DNA of 64,000 bases from Flavobacterium agricola (GTDB lineage Bacteria > Bacteroidota > Bacteroidia > Flavobacteriales > Flavobacteriaceae), in contig NZ_CP081495.1 in assembly GCF_025919725.1 (NCBI RefSeq), positions 2,480,001 through 2,544,000 on the forward strand. The letters run 5' to 3'. A model generated the notes under the pieces. It was not told the DNA's origin. It did no database searches and saw only the letters and a program-made list of their open reading frames with translations. Each line of letters starts with the position of its first letter. Positions within the stretch are counted from its first letter, which is position 1. Made by a program: the position numbers and the translations under genes. Positions 53,293-62,203 of the stretch are shown piece by piece.

Positions 53293-56082
53293 ATGGATAG
53301 GTTTTCCTTTTTAAATGCGGCACATACTGCTTTTTTTGCTGATCTATACGAACAGTATTTGCAGTATCCTGATAGCGTAGAACCAAGCTGGAGAAGTTTT
53401 TTTCAAGGGTTTGACTTCGCTAACGAATACAATGGTAATGGTCCGGTTGAGCAATTAACTACGGCTTATAATAACAATTCTTCTAACAGTTCACCAGCTT
53501 CTAATCCAGAAGCATTACAAGCTGTTCAGAAGGAATTTTACGTTTTAAGACTAATTGATGCATATAGAACGTACGGACATTTATTGGCAAAAACGAATCC
53601 CCTTCGTGAACGTCAAGTAGAAAAACCAGATTTGTCGCTTGCTAAGTTTGGATTAACAAATGCAGATTTACAAACACGTTTTGAAGCTGCAAAAACAGTT
53701 CAATTACAAACTTCAACTTTACAACAAATTATAGATCATCTAGAAGCTGTATATTGCTCACACACTGGTGTTGAGTTTACTTACATTTTAGAAGAGTCGA
53801 AAAGAAATTGGGTAGCAAACTATTTTGAAGGCCCAAATAATGCGTTATCAAAACAACAAAAACAACATATTTTAGAAAAGTTAATTCAAGCAGCAGCTTT
53901 CGAAAACTTTTTCCATACTAAATATGTAGGTCAAAAACGTTTCTCTATAGAAGGTTTAGAGGCTGCAATTCCAATGTTTGATGCTTTAATTGAAGCAGCT
54001 GCAGAAAAAGGAGTTAGAGATTTTGTTATGGGTATGGCGCACCGCGGACGTTTAAACGTTTTAGCAAACATTTTTGGTAAGCCAGCAAAAAATATTTTTA
54101 CTGAATTTGATGGTAAAGATTATGTTGGTGCAGAAGAATCGTATGACGGTGATGTTAAATACCATTTAGGATATACATCAACTAAAGAAACTAAATCAGG
54201 ACATAGCATTAACATTAACTTGGCACCAAACCCATCGCACTTAGAAACGGTAGGTCCGGTTATAGAAGGTATTGCACGTGCAAAACAAGATAGCTTATAT
54301 GCTGACGATTTTTCTAAAGTTTTACCAATTACGGTACACGGAGATTCTGCTGTTGCAGGACAAGGTGTTGTTTACGAAACCGTACAAATGTCAAAACTAC
54401 GCGCATACCAAACAGGTGGTACAATTCGCGTAGTATTAAACAACCAAGTTGGGTTTACTACAAACTTTACTGATGCACGTTCGGGCGTTTATTCTACCGA
54501 TGTGGCTAAAGTTGTAGGAGCACCTGTTGTACACGTAAATGCTGATGATACAGAAGCAGCTGTAAAAGCAATTTTATTTGCTTTAGATTACAGAATGACA
54601 TTTAATGAAGATGTTTTTGTAGATTTAGTAGGTTACCGTAAATACGGCCATAACGAAGGTGATGAACCTCGTTTTACACAACCGGTTTTATATAAATTAA
54701 TTTCTAAACACAAATCAGTACGTAACATTTACAGTGCTCGTTTAGTTGAAAATAACGAAATTACTGAAGCAGAAATCACTGCTTTAGAAACTAAATATAA
54801 AAACTTACTTGAGGAAAACCTTGAGGAAGCAAAAGCTACTGAAAAAGCAACCATCATTCCTTTCTTAAAAAATGAGTGGGAAGGTTACAATATTGCCAAT
54901 CAATCTAAAATGTTACAAACTTTTGAAACTAAAGTTTCTAAAGAAAGATTAGATGAGGTTGCTGCAGTTATAACTGCTTTACCAAGCCATAAAAAATTCA
55001 TTAATAAAGTTTCTAAATTATTTGGTGACCGATACAAAATGTATTTTGAAACCGATAAATTAGATTGGGCTTTAGGTGAAATGTTGGCTTATGGTACCTT
55101 AATGCAAGACGGATTTGATATTCGTTTTTCAGGACAAGATGTACAACGAGGAACGTTTTCACACCGTCATGCCGTTGTTAAAACAGAAGATACTGAAGAA
55201 GAAGTTACTGTTTTAAACCGATTAGCTGACGTTAAAGGTAAAATGCATATTTACAATTCTCACCTTTCAGAATATGCTGTTTTAGGTTATGAATATGGAT
55301 ACGGATTAACAAACCCGAAAGCATTACCAATTTGGGAAGCACAATTTGGAGATTTCTCTAACGGAGCTCAAATTATGATTGACCAATATATTACTGCCGG
55401 TGAAGATAAATGGAGCAGCCAAAACGGATTGGTTATGTTGTTACCTCACGGTTACGAGCACCAAGGAGCTGAGCACTCATCAGCACGTCCGGAGCGTTAT
55501 TTACAATTATGTTCAGAACATAATATGTACGTAGCAAACTGTACAACTCCTGCAAACCATTTCCATTTGCTACGTCGTCAAATGATTACTGATTTTAGAA
55601 AACCATTAATTGTGTTTTCTCCAAAATCATTGTTACGTCACCCATTAGCGGTTTCGCCAATTGAAGATTTTGTAAACGGATCTTTCCAAACCGTGGTAGA
55701 CGATCCAATTGTTACAGATAAAAAAGCAGTTAAAACTTTAGTATTTGTTTCAGGTAAGTTCTACTATGATTTACAAGCAGAAAAAGAAAAATTAGGTCGT
55801 ACAGATATTGCTTTTGTTCGTTTAGAACAATTGTTCCCATTAGATATCGAAGCTATTAAAGCGGTATTGGCACAATATCCTAATGCTTCTGATTACGTTT
55901 GGGCTCAAGAAGAACCTAAAAACATGGGGGCGTACGGCTTCATGTTAATGAACTTTGACTTAGTTAAGTTAAGATTAGCTTCGCCAAAAGTTGCTTCGGC
56001 TCCTGCAGCAGGTTCGTCAGTTCGTTCTAAAGAACGTTATGCTTATGCTATTGCACAAGTTTTCGATAAAGATTTAAAATAA
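53293..56082 (+). CDS. sucA: 2-oxoglutarate dehydrogenase E1 component
   Basis: The thiamine-diphosphate E1 of the TCA-cycle 2-oxoglutarate dehydrogenase complex, 929 residues. It starts with the E1 N-terminal helix (FLNAAHTAFFADLYEQYLQYP) that binds E2. The ThDP domain has FVMGMAHRGRLNVLANIFGKP, HGDSAVAGQGVVYE and the GYRKYGHNEGDEPRFTQP motif. The transketolase-like C-terminal half contains RFSGQDVQRGTFSHRHAV and GYEHQGAEHSSARPERYLQL. It is followed 33 nt later by sucB. The E3 gene is not in the window. Confidence 0.97.
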   Translation: MDRFSFLNAAHTAFFADLYEQYLQYPDSVEPSWRSFFQGFDFANEYNGNGPVEQLTTAYNNNSSNSSPASNPEALQAVQKEFYVLRLIDAYRTYGHLLAKTNPLRERQVEKPDLSLAKFGLTNADLQTRFEAAKTVQLQTSTLQQIIDHLEAVYCSHTGVEFTYILEESKRNWVANYFEGPNNALSKQQKQHILEKLIQAAAFENFFHTKYVGQKRFSIEGLEAAIPMFDALIEAAAEKGVRDFVMGMAHRGRLNVLANIFGKPAKNIFTEFDGKDYVGAEESYDGDVKYHLGYTSTKETKSGHSININLAPNPSHLETVGPVIEGIARAKQDSLYADDFSKVLPITVHGDSAVAGQGVVYETVQMSKLRAYQTGGTIRVVLNNQVGFTTNFTDARSGVYSTDVAKVVGAPVVHVNADDTEAAVKAILFALDYRMTFNEDVFVDLVGYRKYGHNEGDEPRFTQPVLYKLISKHKSVRNIYSARLVENNEITEAEITALETKYKNLLEENLEEAKATEKATIIPFLKNEWEGYNIANQSKMLQTFETKVSKERLDEVAAVITALPSHKKFINKVSKLFGDRYKMYFETDKLDWALGEMLAYGTLMQDGFDIRFSGQDVQRGTFSHRHAVVKTEDTEEEVTVLNRLADVKGKMHIYNSHLSEYAVLGYEYGYGLTNPKALPIWEAQFGDFSNGAQIMIDQYITAGEDKWSSQNGLVMLLPHGYEHQGAEHSSARPERYLQLCSEHNMYVANCTTPANHFHLLRRQMITDFRKPLIVFSPKSLLRHPLAVSPIEDFVNGSFQTVVDDPIVTDKKAVKTLVFVSGKFYYDLQAEKEKLGRTDIAFVRLEQLFPLDIEAIKAVLAQYPNASDYVWAQEEPKNMGAYGFMLMNFDLVKLRLASPKVASAPAAGSSVRSKERYAYAIAQVFDKDLK

Positions 56083-56115
56083 AAAATATAAAACAACTTC
56101 TAAAAAAATATTCCA

Positions 56116-57336
56116 ATGAGTATCTTAGAAATGAAAGTTCCTTCACCGGGGGAATCAATCACTGAAGTAGAAATTGCTACTTGGTTAGTTAAAGACGGAG
56201 ATTATGTAGAAAAAGACCAAGCTATTGCTGAGGTTGATTCAGATAAAGCAACATTAGAATTACCTGCTGAGGCTAGTGGAATTATTACACTAAAAGCTGA
56301 GGAAGGTGATGCAGTTGCTGTTGGTCAAGTAGTTTGTTTAATTGATACTGCTGCTGCAAAACCAGAAGGTGGTGCACCTGCTGCTGAGGCTCCAAAAGCT
56401 GCACCTGCTGCTGAAGCTCCAAAAGCTGCTCCAGCACCTGCACAACCAGCAGCTACATATGCTACAGGTTCTGCATCTCCAGCGGCTAAAAAGATTTTAG
56501 ACGAAAAAAATATTGCTGCTACAGATGTTAAAGGTACTGGTAAAGACGGTCGTGTAACTAAAGAAGATGCAATTAATGCTGTTCCTTCTTTCGGAACGCC
56601 AACAGGTGGTGCAAGAAACATTTCTCGCAAAAAAATGTCAATGTTACGCCGTAAAGTTGCAGAGCGTTTAGTTGAGGCTAAAAACACAACTGCTATGTTA
56701 ACTACATTTAATGAAGTTAACTTAACAGAAGTAAACAAATTAAGAAGTCAGTATAAAGAAGCATTCAAAGCAAAACACGGAGTTTCTTTAGGTTATATGT
56801 CTTTCTTTACAAAAGCTGTAACGCGTGCGTTACAATTATTCCCAGATGTTAACTCAATGATTGATGGTCAAGAACAATTAAATTTTGATTTTATTGACAT
56901 TTCAGTTGCAGTTTCTGGACCAAAAGGTTTAATGGTTCCTGTTGTACGTAACGCAGAATTATTGTCTTTCCGTGGCGTAGAAGCAGACATTAAACGTTTA
57001 GCTACAAGAGCTCGTGACGGTCAAATTACAGTTGATGAAATGACTGGCGGAACTTTTACAATCACTAACGGTGGTGTATTTGGTTCTATGTTATCAACTC
57101 CAATTATCAATCCTCCGCAGTCTGGTATTTTAGGAATGCACAACATTATTGAGCGTCCAGTTGCTGTAAATGGTCAAGTAGTTATTGCACCAATGATGTA
57201 CATTGCATTATCTTACGATCACAGAATTATTGACGGACGTGAATCAGTTGGTTTCTTAGTTGCTGTTAAAGAAGCTTTAGAAAACCCAATGGAATTATTG
57301 TTAGATAACAATCCAACAAAAGCATTCGAGCTATAG
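56116..57336 (+). CDS. sucB: 2-oxoglutarate dehydrogenase E2, dihydrolipoyl succinyltransferase
   Basis: The E2 core of the complex, 406 residues. The lipoyl domain has Lys44 in DSDKATLELPAEA. A flexible Ala/Pro linker follows (about 90-120, with the repeated APAAEAPKA unit). Then comes the peripheral subunit-binding domain (ASPAAKKILDEKNI, GTGKDGRVTKEDA) and the acyltransferase with the catalytic DHRIIDGRE at the end. The linker repeats on the DNA level are tandem-like and could vary in number between strains. Ends at a terminator. Confidence 0.97.
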   Translation: MSILEMKVPSPGESITEVEIATWLVKDGDYVEKDQAIAEVDSDKATLELPAEASGIITLKAEEGDAVAVGQVVCLIDTAAAKPEGGAPAAEAPKAAPAAEAPKAAPAPAQPAATYATGSASPAAKKILDEKNIAATDVKGTGKDGRVTKEDAINAVPSFGTPTGGARNISRKKMSMLRRKVAERLVEAKNTTAMLTTFNEVNLTEVNKLRSQYKEAFKAKHGVSLGYMSFFTKAVTRALQLFPDVNSMIDGQEQLNFDFIDISVAVSGPKGLMVPVVRNAELLSFRGVEADIKRLATRARDGQITVDEMTGGTFTITNGGVFGSMLSTPIINPPQSGILGMHNIIERPVAVNGQVVIAPMMYIALSYDHRIIDGRESVGFLVAVKEALENPMELLLDNNPTKAFEL

Positions 57337-57353
57337 TTCTCTATATTCTATAT

Positions 57354-57383
57354 AAAAAAAGCTACCCAACGGGTAGCTTTTTT
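57354..57383. terminator. Bidirectional terminator after sucB
   Basis: A perfect GCTACCC/GGGTAGC stem with A6 and T6 flanks and a 3-nt loop, between convergent genes. It overlaps the stop codon of the minus-strand retropepsin-like gene. Confidence 0.88.
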
Positions 57384-57825
57384 ATTTTTGTAACAAATAC
57401 AAATAGCGTTTTTCATAATCTATCAGTGCTTTGTGCGTAATTAATATATCAGCTCCAATAATACCATCAATTGGGGCAACGTTGTGTGTTACCAGAGCTA
57501 AGTTTACATGGCTTAAATCTAAGCTAATAAAGGTAACCTTGCTTTTTTTCCATTGTGACAAGCTAAGCGTGTTATCTTTAGCTATTTTAGTTTCAATGCC
57601 TCCCTTTCCGGCACCGGTTGCCGTATGGCCGCTTATTGTTGCCGTAATGTTATATTCAATTTCATCTTCAGTACTTATGCAGCTGTTTGAAGCGCCCGTA
57701 TCTAAAATAAAACGTGCCGGAACGCCATTAACTTTTCCATTAATTATGATATGTTTGCTTTTACAAATTTTGAAAGGAATTTTTTTGTAATTTCTCTCTA
57801 ATAAGGTTGTACTTTCGTTTACCAT
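57382..57825 (-). CDS. Retropepsin-like aspartic protease family protein
   Basis: A 147-residue protein with one aspartic protease domain. It has the ARFILDTGASNSCIS motif with DTG at about 42-44 and a hydrophobic-G pair near the end (GIIGADILITH), the bacterial retropepsin (clan AA) pattern. It would be active as a dimer. No signal peptide is visible, so it may be cytosolic. The substrate is unknown. It is a single gene, divergent from tatD. Confidence 0.82.
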   Translation of the reverse strand: MVNESTTLLERNYKKIPFKICKSKHIIINGKVNGVPARFILDTGASNSCISTEDEIEYNITATISGHTATGAGKGGIETKIAKDNTLSLSQWKKSKVTFISLDLSHVNLALVTHNVAPIDGIIGADILITHKALIDYEKRYLYLLQK

Positions 57826-57878
57826 TAATACTGATAATAAGTTATAAATTGTTTGTATTTTTGCTAAAATTTGTTTGC

Positions 57879-58647
57879 ATGAAATTTATTGACACGCATT
57901 CGCATTTGTATTCCGATCAGTTTGATGCCGATCGTGATGCGGTGTTAGAAAATGCCATAAAAAAAGGAGTTACCAAAATTATTTTACCAGCAATAGATTC
58001 GTCTTACGCACCTAAAATGTACGAATTAGAAGCCAGCTATCCTGAAAATATTTTTGTAATGATTGGTTTGCATCCTTGTGATGTTAAAGAAAATTACGAA
58101 AATGAGTTGCTTTATATTGAGAACGAATTAAAACGTAGAAAATTTTGTGCGATTGGCGAAATTGGTATTGATTTGTATTGGGATAAATCTACGCTTGAAA
58201 TTCAGAAAATAGCGTTTCAGAAACAAATTCAACTCGCAAAAAAATATAAACTACCAATTAACATTCATTGCCGTGATGCGTTTGATGAGGTTTTTGAGGT
58301 GCTTGAATTAGAAAAAGGCTCTGATTTGTTTGGCGTTTTTCATTGTTTTACCGGAACTTTAGAACATGCCCAACGTGCCATATCGTATAACTTAAAGTTA
58401 GGAATAGGCGGGGTGGTAACGTTTAAAAATGGTAAAATTGATACGTTTTTAAATCAAATACCTATAACCGAATTGGTTTTAGAAACTGATGCGCCTTATT
58501 TGGCACCCGCCTCCGTACCGTGGTAAACGTAATGAAAGTGCTTACGTGCCTTTAATTGCCGAAAAAATTGCCGAAATTTACCAAATGCCATTAACCGAAG
58601 TGGCACAAATAACAACTCAAACCGCGCAAATTATTTTTAAAATATAA
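57879..58647 (+). CDS. TatD family metal-dependent hydrolase (frameshifted)
   Basis: A TatD-like nuclease/deacylase of about 256 residues. Metal ligands are in FIDTHSHLYSDQFD, the GEIGID Glu, the HCRDAF His, HCFTG and ETDAPYLAP. The uninterrupted frame stops at 58526 soon after DAPYLAP. The expected C-terminus (PPYRGKRNESAYVPLIAEKI) continues in the next frame to 58647. An extra C in the CCC at 58506-58508 accounts for the shift. I use the ATG at 57879, since the longest frame adds 24 non-homologous residues. Likely a base-call error. Confidence 0.92.
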
Positions 58648-58680
58648 ATTTGTTAGCGTTTAACTTATAAAAAAAATAAA

Positions 58681-59817
58681 ATGTCTAAATACGATTCCAT
58701 ACGTTTTTTTTACGACAGTGAGGTAAATCCTATATTAAAACAAGTTGTGCATCATCCTATTTTAAAAGCGATGATGAATTATACGTTTCCGGATATGACC
58801 GATGAACAATGGAAAGCACAATTGTTGCGAACGCATTCTATTCGTGATTTTCAGGCAAATTTTATTTACCACGCTTTGCAACAAGTAATAAAAAATACGT
58901 CTGAAGGTTTATCAACTTCTGGTTTTGAAAAGCTACAACCCAATACGCCGTATTTGTTTATTTCTAATCATCGCGATATTATTTTAGATACGTCATTATT
59001 AAATGTTTGCCTTTTAGAAAAAGGTTTGGTAATGACAGCATCTGCCATTGGAGATAATTTATTAAAAAAGCAATCTTTAGAATTGATTGCCAAACTAAAT
59101 CGTAATTTTATTATTAAACGTGGGTTACCTCCGCGCGAATTACTGTTAAGCTCTAAATTAGTTTCAGAATATATTGAAAAGCTTTTAGTACATAAAAATT
59201 GTTCGGTTTGGATTGCCCAACGTGAAGGCAGAACGAAAGACGGAAATGATGCAACGCACCAAGGTGTTTTAAAAATGATTGCTATGGCAGATACGCAGGG
59301 CAATGTTTTAGAATATTTTAAAAAGCTTAAAATTGTTCCTGTTTCAATTTCATACGAATACGATCCGAGCGATTCATTAAAAATACCACGCTTGTTAGCG
59401 CAAGCGCGTAACGAAGCGTATATTAAAGCTAAAAATGAAGATTTTGTTACCATTTTAAGTGGTTTAATCGGTCAAAAAAAACATATTCATATTCATGTAG
59501 GTGATGTTTTAGATGCTGAATTAGATGCTATTGCAGCCGAATTTCCGCAAGCTAACAAACAAATTCAAGCTGTTGCAGCTGCTATTGACGATCAAATATT
59601 ACAAAACTACAAACTTTGGCCTACCAACTTTGTAGCTTACGATATTGTACATCAAACCAATACATTTGCACATTTATATACCGAAAAAGACAAGCAATTG
59701 TTTAAACGCCGTTTAGAAATGCAATTAATGGGCGAAAACGAGCATTTAAAGCAACAATTTTTAAATATGTATTCTAATCCGGTGGTAAACCGTTTAAAAT
59801 ATGGAAGCATCGAATAA
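58681..59817 (+). CDS. Glycerol-3-phosphate / lysophosphatidate acyltransferase family protein
   Basis: A membrane-associated acyltransferase of 378 residues. The acyltransferase block I is FISNHRDIILD (His97, Asp99); block III is AQREGRTKDG, the counterpart of the EGTRS motif; substrate block IV-like VPVSISYEYDP follows. The His to Asp spacing is not the standard HxxxxD, since Asp is either two or six residues after His, which is a feature of this subfamily or a variant. It likely transfers acyl groups to a glycerolipid. Its stop overlaps the ansA start by 17 nt. Confidence 0.8.
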   Translation: MSKYDSIRFFYDSEVNPILKQVVHHPILKAMMNYTFPDMTDEQWKAQLLRTHSIRDFQANFIYHALQQVIKNTSEGLSTSGFEKLQPNTPYLFISNHRDIILDTSLLNVCLLEKGLVMTASAIGDNLLKKQSLELIAKLNRNFIIKRGLPPRELLLSSKLVSEYIEKLLVHKNCSVWIAQREGRTKDGNDATHQGVLKMIAMADTQGNVLEYFKKLKIVPVSISYEYDPSDSLKIPRLLAQARNEAYIKAKNEDFVTILSGLIGQKKHIHIHVGDVLDAELDAIAAEFPQANKQIQAVAAAIDDQILQNYKLWPTNFVAYDIVHQTNTFAHLYTEKDKQLFKRRLEMQLMGENEHLKQQFLNMYSNPVVNRLKYGSIE

Positions 59818-60853
59818 AATAAAAATTCTTTTAATTTATACCGGTGGTACCATTGGTATGATTAAAGATTCTATTACCGGCGTTTTAAAAGCTTTTAATT
59901 TTGATGAGCTTTTGCATCGTATTCCTGAGTTGAATTTGTTGGATTGTGAAGTAGAAACCTATTCTTTTGAAAATCCAATTGATTCTTCAAACATGAATAC
60001 AGAACATTGGGTTATGATGGCTGATGTAATTGAAAAACATTATGCTACTTACGACGGATTTGTTGTTTTACACGGGTCAGATACCATGTCTTATTCTGCA
60101 TCAGCATTAAGTTTTATGTTAGAAAACTTAAGTAAACCTGTTGTTTTTACAGGTTCTCAGTTACCAATTGGTGATTTGCGTACGGATGCGAAAGAAAATT
60201 TGATTACAGCCATTCAAATCGCATCGTTAACAGAAAATAATAAACCGGTTATTACCGAAGTTTGCTTGTATTTTGAATACAAATTATACCGCGGTAACAG
60301 AACTACAAAAATTAGTGCCGAACATTTTAATGCTTTTACCTCGCCAAACATGCCAGCATTGGCAGAATCTGGCGTGCATTTAAAAGTCCAGAAAGAATTG
60401 TTATTACCTAAAACTACAGCAAATACAAACTTGTTAGTTCACCGTAAATTTGATACCCATGTTTTGGTTTTAAAAATATTTCCGGGATTAACAGTTACCA
60501 TGTTACAAGCTATTTTAAATATTCCGAATTTAAAAGGATTGGTTTTAGAAACTTACGGTTCGGGTAACGCGTACAACGAACCTTGGTTTATTGATGCCAT
60601 TCAAAATGCGGTTAAAAATGGCATGTTTGTGGTTAATGTTACGCAATGTTCTGCCGGAACCGTTAATATGGAAAAATACGAAACTGGTATTCAATTAAAA
60701 CAAATTGGTGTTATATCCGGTTACGATATAACAACCGAAGCTGCTGTAGCCAAACTAATGTTTTTATTAGGATTAAAAACAGACCGATCGCAATTTCAAA
60801 CCGTTTTTGAAACACCGTTGCGTGGCGAATTAACTCAAGAAGTTGCTCATTAA
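59801..60853 (+). CDS. ansA: Type I (cytoplasmic) L-asparaginase
   Basis: An asparaginase of 350 residues that hydrolyses asparagine to aspartate. The first catalytic Thr is in YTGGTIGM (about 13-20), and the second is in VVLHGSDTMSYSA (Thr95 with Asp94). There is no signal peptide, as expected for type I. The C-terminal small domain contains SQLPIGDLRTDAKENL and QCSAGTVNMEKYETG. The ATG lies within the acyltransferase gene, 17 nt before its end. Confidence 0.94.
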   Translation: MEASNKIKILLIYTGGTIGMIKDSITGVLKAFNFDELLHRIPELNLLDCEVETYSFENPIDSSNMNTEHWVMMADVIEKHYATYDGFVVLHGSDTMSYSASALSFMLENLSKPVVFTGSQLPIGDLRTDAKENLITAIQIASLTENNKPVITEVCLYFEYKLYRGNRTTKISAEHFNAFTSPNMPALAESGVHLKVQKELLLPKTTANTNLLVHRKFDTHVLVLKIFPGLTVTMLQAILNIPNLKGLVLETYGSGNAYNEPWFIDAIQNAVKNGMFVVNVTQCSAGTVNMEKYETGIQLKQIGVISGYDITTEAAVAKLMFLLGLKTDRSQFQTVFETPLRGELTQEVAH

Positions 60854-60863
60854 AAAATACATT

Positions 60864-61577
60864 ATGGTAAAAAAACTTTTACAATTCGGCTTTTTGTTAT
60901 TTTCTGTGTTTGCCTTGCATGCACAAGAACCGATTATTATTGAAAATCCGGTAGATTCTTTATACCGTGAAGATCAGTTTTATGTAAACGTTTCTTATAG
61001 CATGATGCAAAACAAACCTTCGGGATACAAACAGCGCGGCTATTTTTCTAATTTTTCTTTTGGTTTTTTGCGAGATTTCCCACTAAACAAACAGCGTAAT
61101 ATTGCTATTGCTCCCGGATTTGGTTATACGTACAGCCATTTAAAAAGTAACTTGTTGATTTTACCAGAAGATGCTATAGCTGGCGCTTCTACAAACGGAT
61201 CGCAGTTTGAAGTTTTACCTATTGCTTCTTCACGCCGCAATAACATGCAATATCATACTATTGATGTGCCTATCGAATTTCGCTGGCGCACTTCCACACC
61301 AGAAAGCCATAAATTTTTTAGAGTTTATGCAGGATTAAAGTTCAGTTACATTTTCGCCGACAAATCGGTTTACGAAGAAGGAGCAGTTCATTATAAAGTA
61401 AAAAATATAGATAATTTAAATCGGTTTCAAACCGGAATTTATTTAGCTGCCGGATATAATACTTGGAATGCTTACGCGTATTATGGTTTAACGCCTTTAT
61501 TTAAAAGCAGTGCAACCAATCCGGAACCTATTAAGTTAAATGCTTTACATGTTGGGCTTATTTTTTACATTTTATAA
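60864..61577 (+). CDS. PorT/SprT-like type IX secretion outer-membrane protein
   Basis: A 237-residue exported barrel protein. The signal peptide is MVKKLLQFGFLLFSVFALHAQ. It begins DSLYREDQFYVNVSYSMMQ and has beta strands throughout, ending GLIFYIL. The RExQFY opening and length agree with PorT/SprT, an outer-membrane component of the type IX secretion system in Flavobacteria and Porphyromonas. The longest frame begins seven codons earlier; I use the ATG at 60864. It follows ansA by 10 nt, so they may be cotranscribed. Confidence 0.7.
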   Translation: MVKKLLQFGFLLFSVFALHAQEPIIIENPVDSLYREDQFYVNVSYSMMQNKPSGYKQRGYFSNFSFGFLRDFPLNKQRNIAIAPGFGYTYSHLKSNLLILPEDAIAGASTNGSQFEVLPIASSRRNNMQYHTIDVPIEFRWRTSTPESHKFFRVYAGLKFSYIFADKSVYEEGAVHYKVKNIDNLNRFQTGIYLAAGYNTWNAYAYYGLTPLFKSSATNPEPIKLNALHVGLIFYIL

Positions 61578-62180
61578 CCACAAAGTAAAAAGCTGTGCTT
61601 GGCAATAAATGCCAATTAAAGTGCCCCAAAGCAATTCAGACGACGTATGCGCCTTCATAGCTAATCGAGAAGAAGCTACGCAGCCCGTTAAAACAATTAA
61701 GCAACAAATTAGCGTTAAGCTTGGATACCCCGATTTTATATTCATGCCAATAATAAAAGTTGCCATACCGCTAATGCCAATCATATGTAAGCTTATCTTT
61801 TTATTCAATAAGGCGGCCAATAACGCTAAAATAGCACTTAACATGGCACCAACAAAAAAATATCTAATTTCGTATTGTGCAATTGGTTTTAAGGAGTAAA
61901 AACTAATAAAATAAAAGTAAATGCTTTGTATGGCTAAAGGTAAACGCCTTTGTTTTACATTATTTACCATAATATCTGTTTTTAAAAGTTTAAATGATAT
62001 TAGTAAATAAAATAGCAAAATAGGTAATATGACTGTTAGCAGAACCACTTGTAATACGAAGTAATACATGGTGTAAACCGAAAAAATAGTTCGGTATACA
62101 AAAAAGAAGTAAATTATAGTATAAACCGAAACAAATAACGGGTGAAAAATATATGAAAAAAGTTTTAATATAGGTTTCAT
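61572..62180 (-). CDS. PAP2-like integral membrane protein of unknown role
   Basis: A protein of 202 residues with about six hydrophobic segments. Near the end it has ASSRLAMKAHTSSELLWGTLIG, resembling the His-containing C-terminal motif of PAP2 phosphatases, but the upstream KxxxxxxRP motif is only partly visible (KQRRLP at about 76-81). It could be a degenerate PAP2 family member. Its stop region overlaps the PorT-like stop by 6 nt on the opposite strand. Confidence 0.7.
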   Translation of the reverse strand: MKPILKLFSYIFHPLFVSVYTIIYFFFVYRTIFSVYTMYYFVLQVVLLTVILPILLFYLLISFKLLKTDIMVNNVKQRRLPLAIQSIYFYFISFYSLKPIAQYEIRYFFVGAMLSAILALLAALLNKKISLHMIGISGMATFIIGMNIKSGYPSLTLICCLIVLTGCVASSRLAMKAHTSSELLWGTLIGIYCQAQLFTLWL

Positions 62181-62203
62181 AAGTAATTTGTTTCGGTTTT
62201 TAA

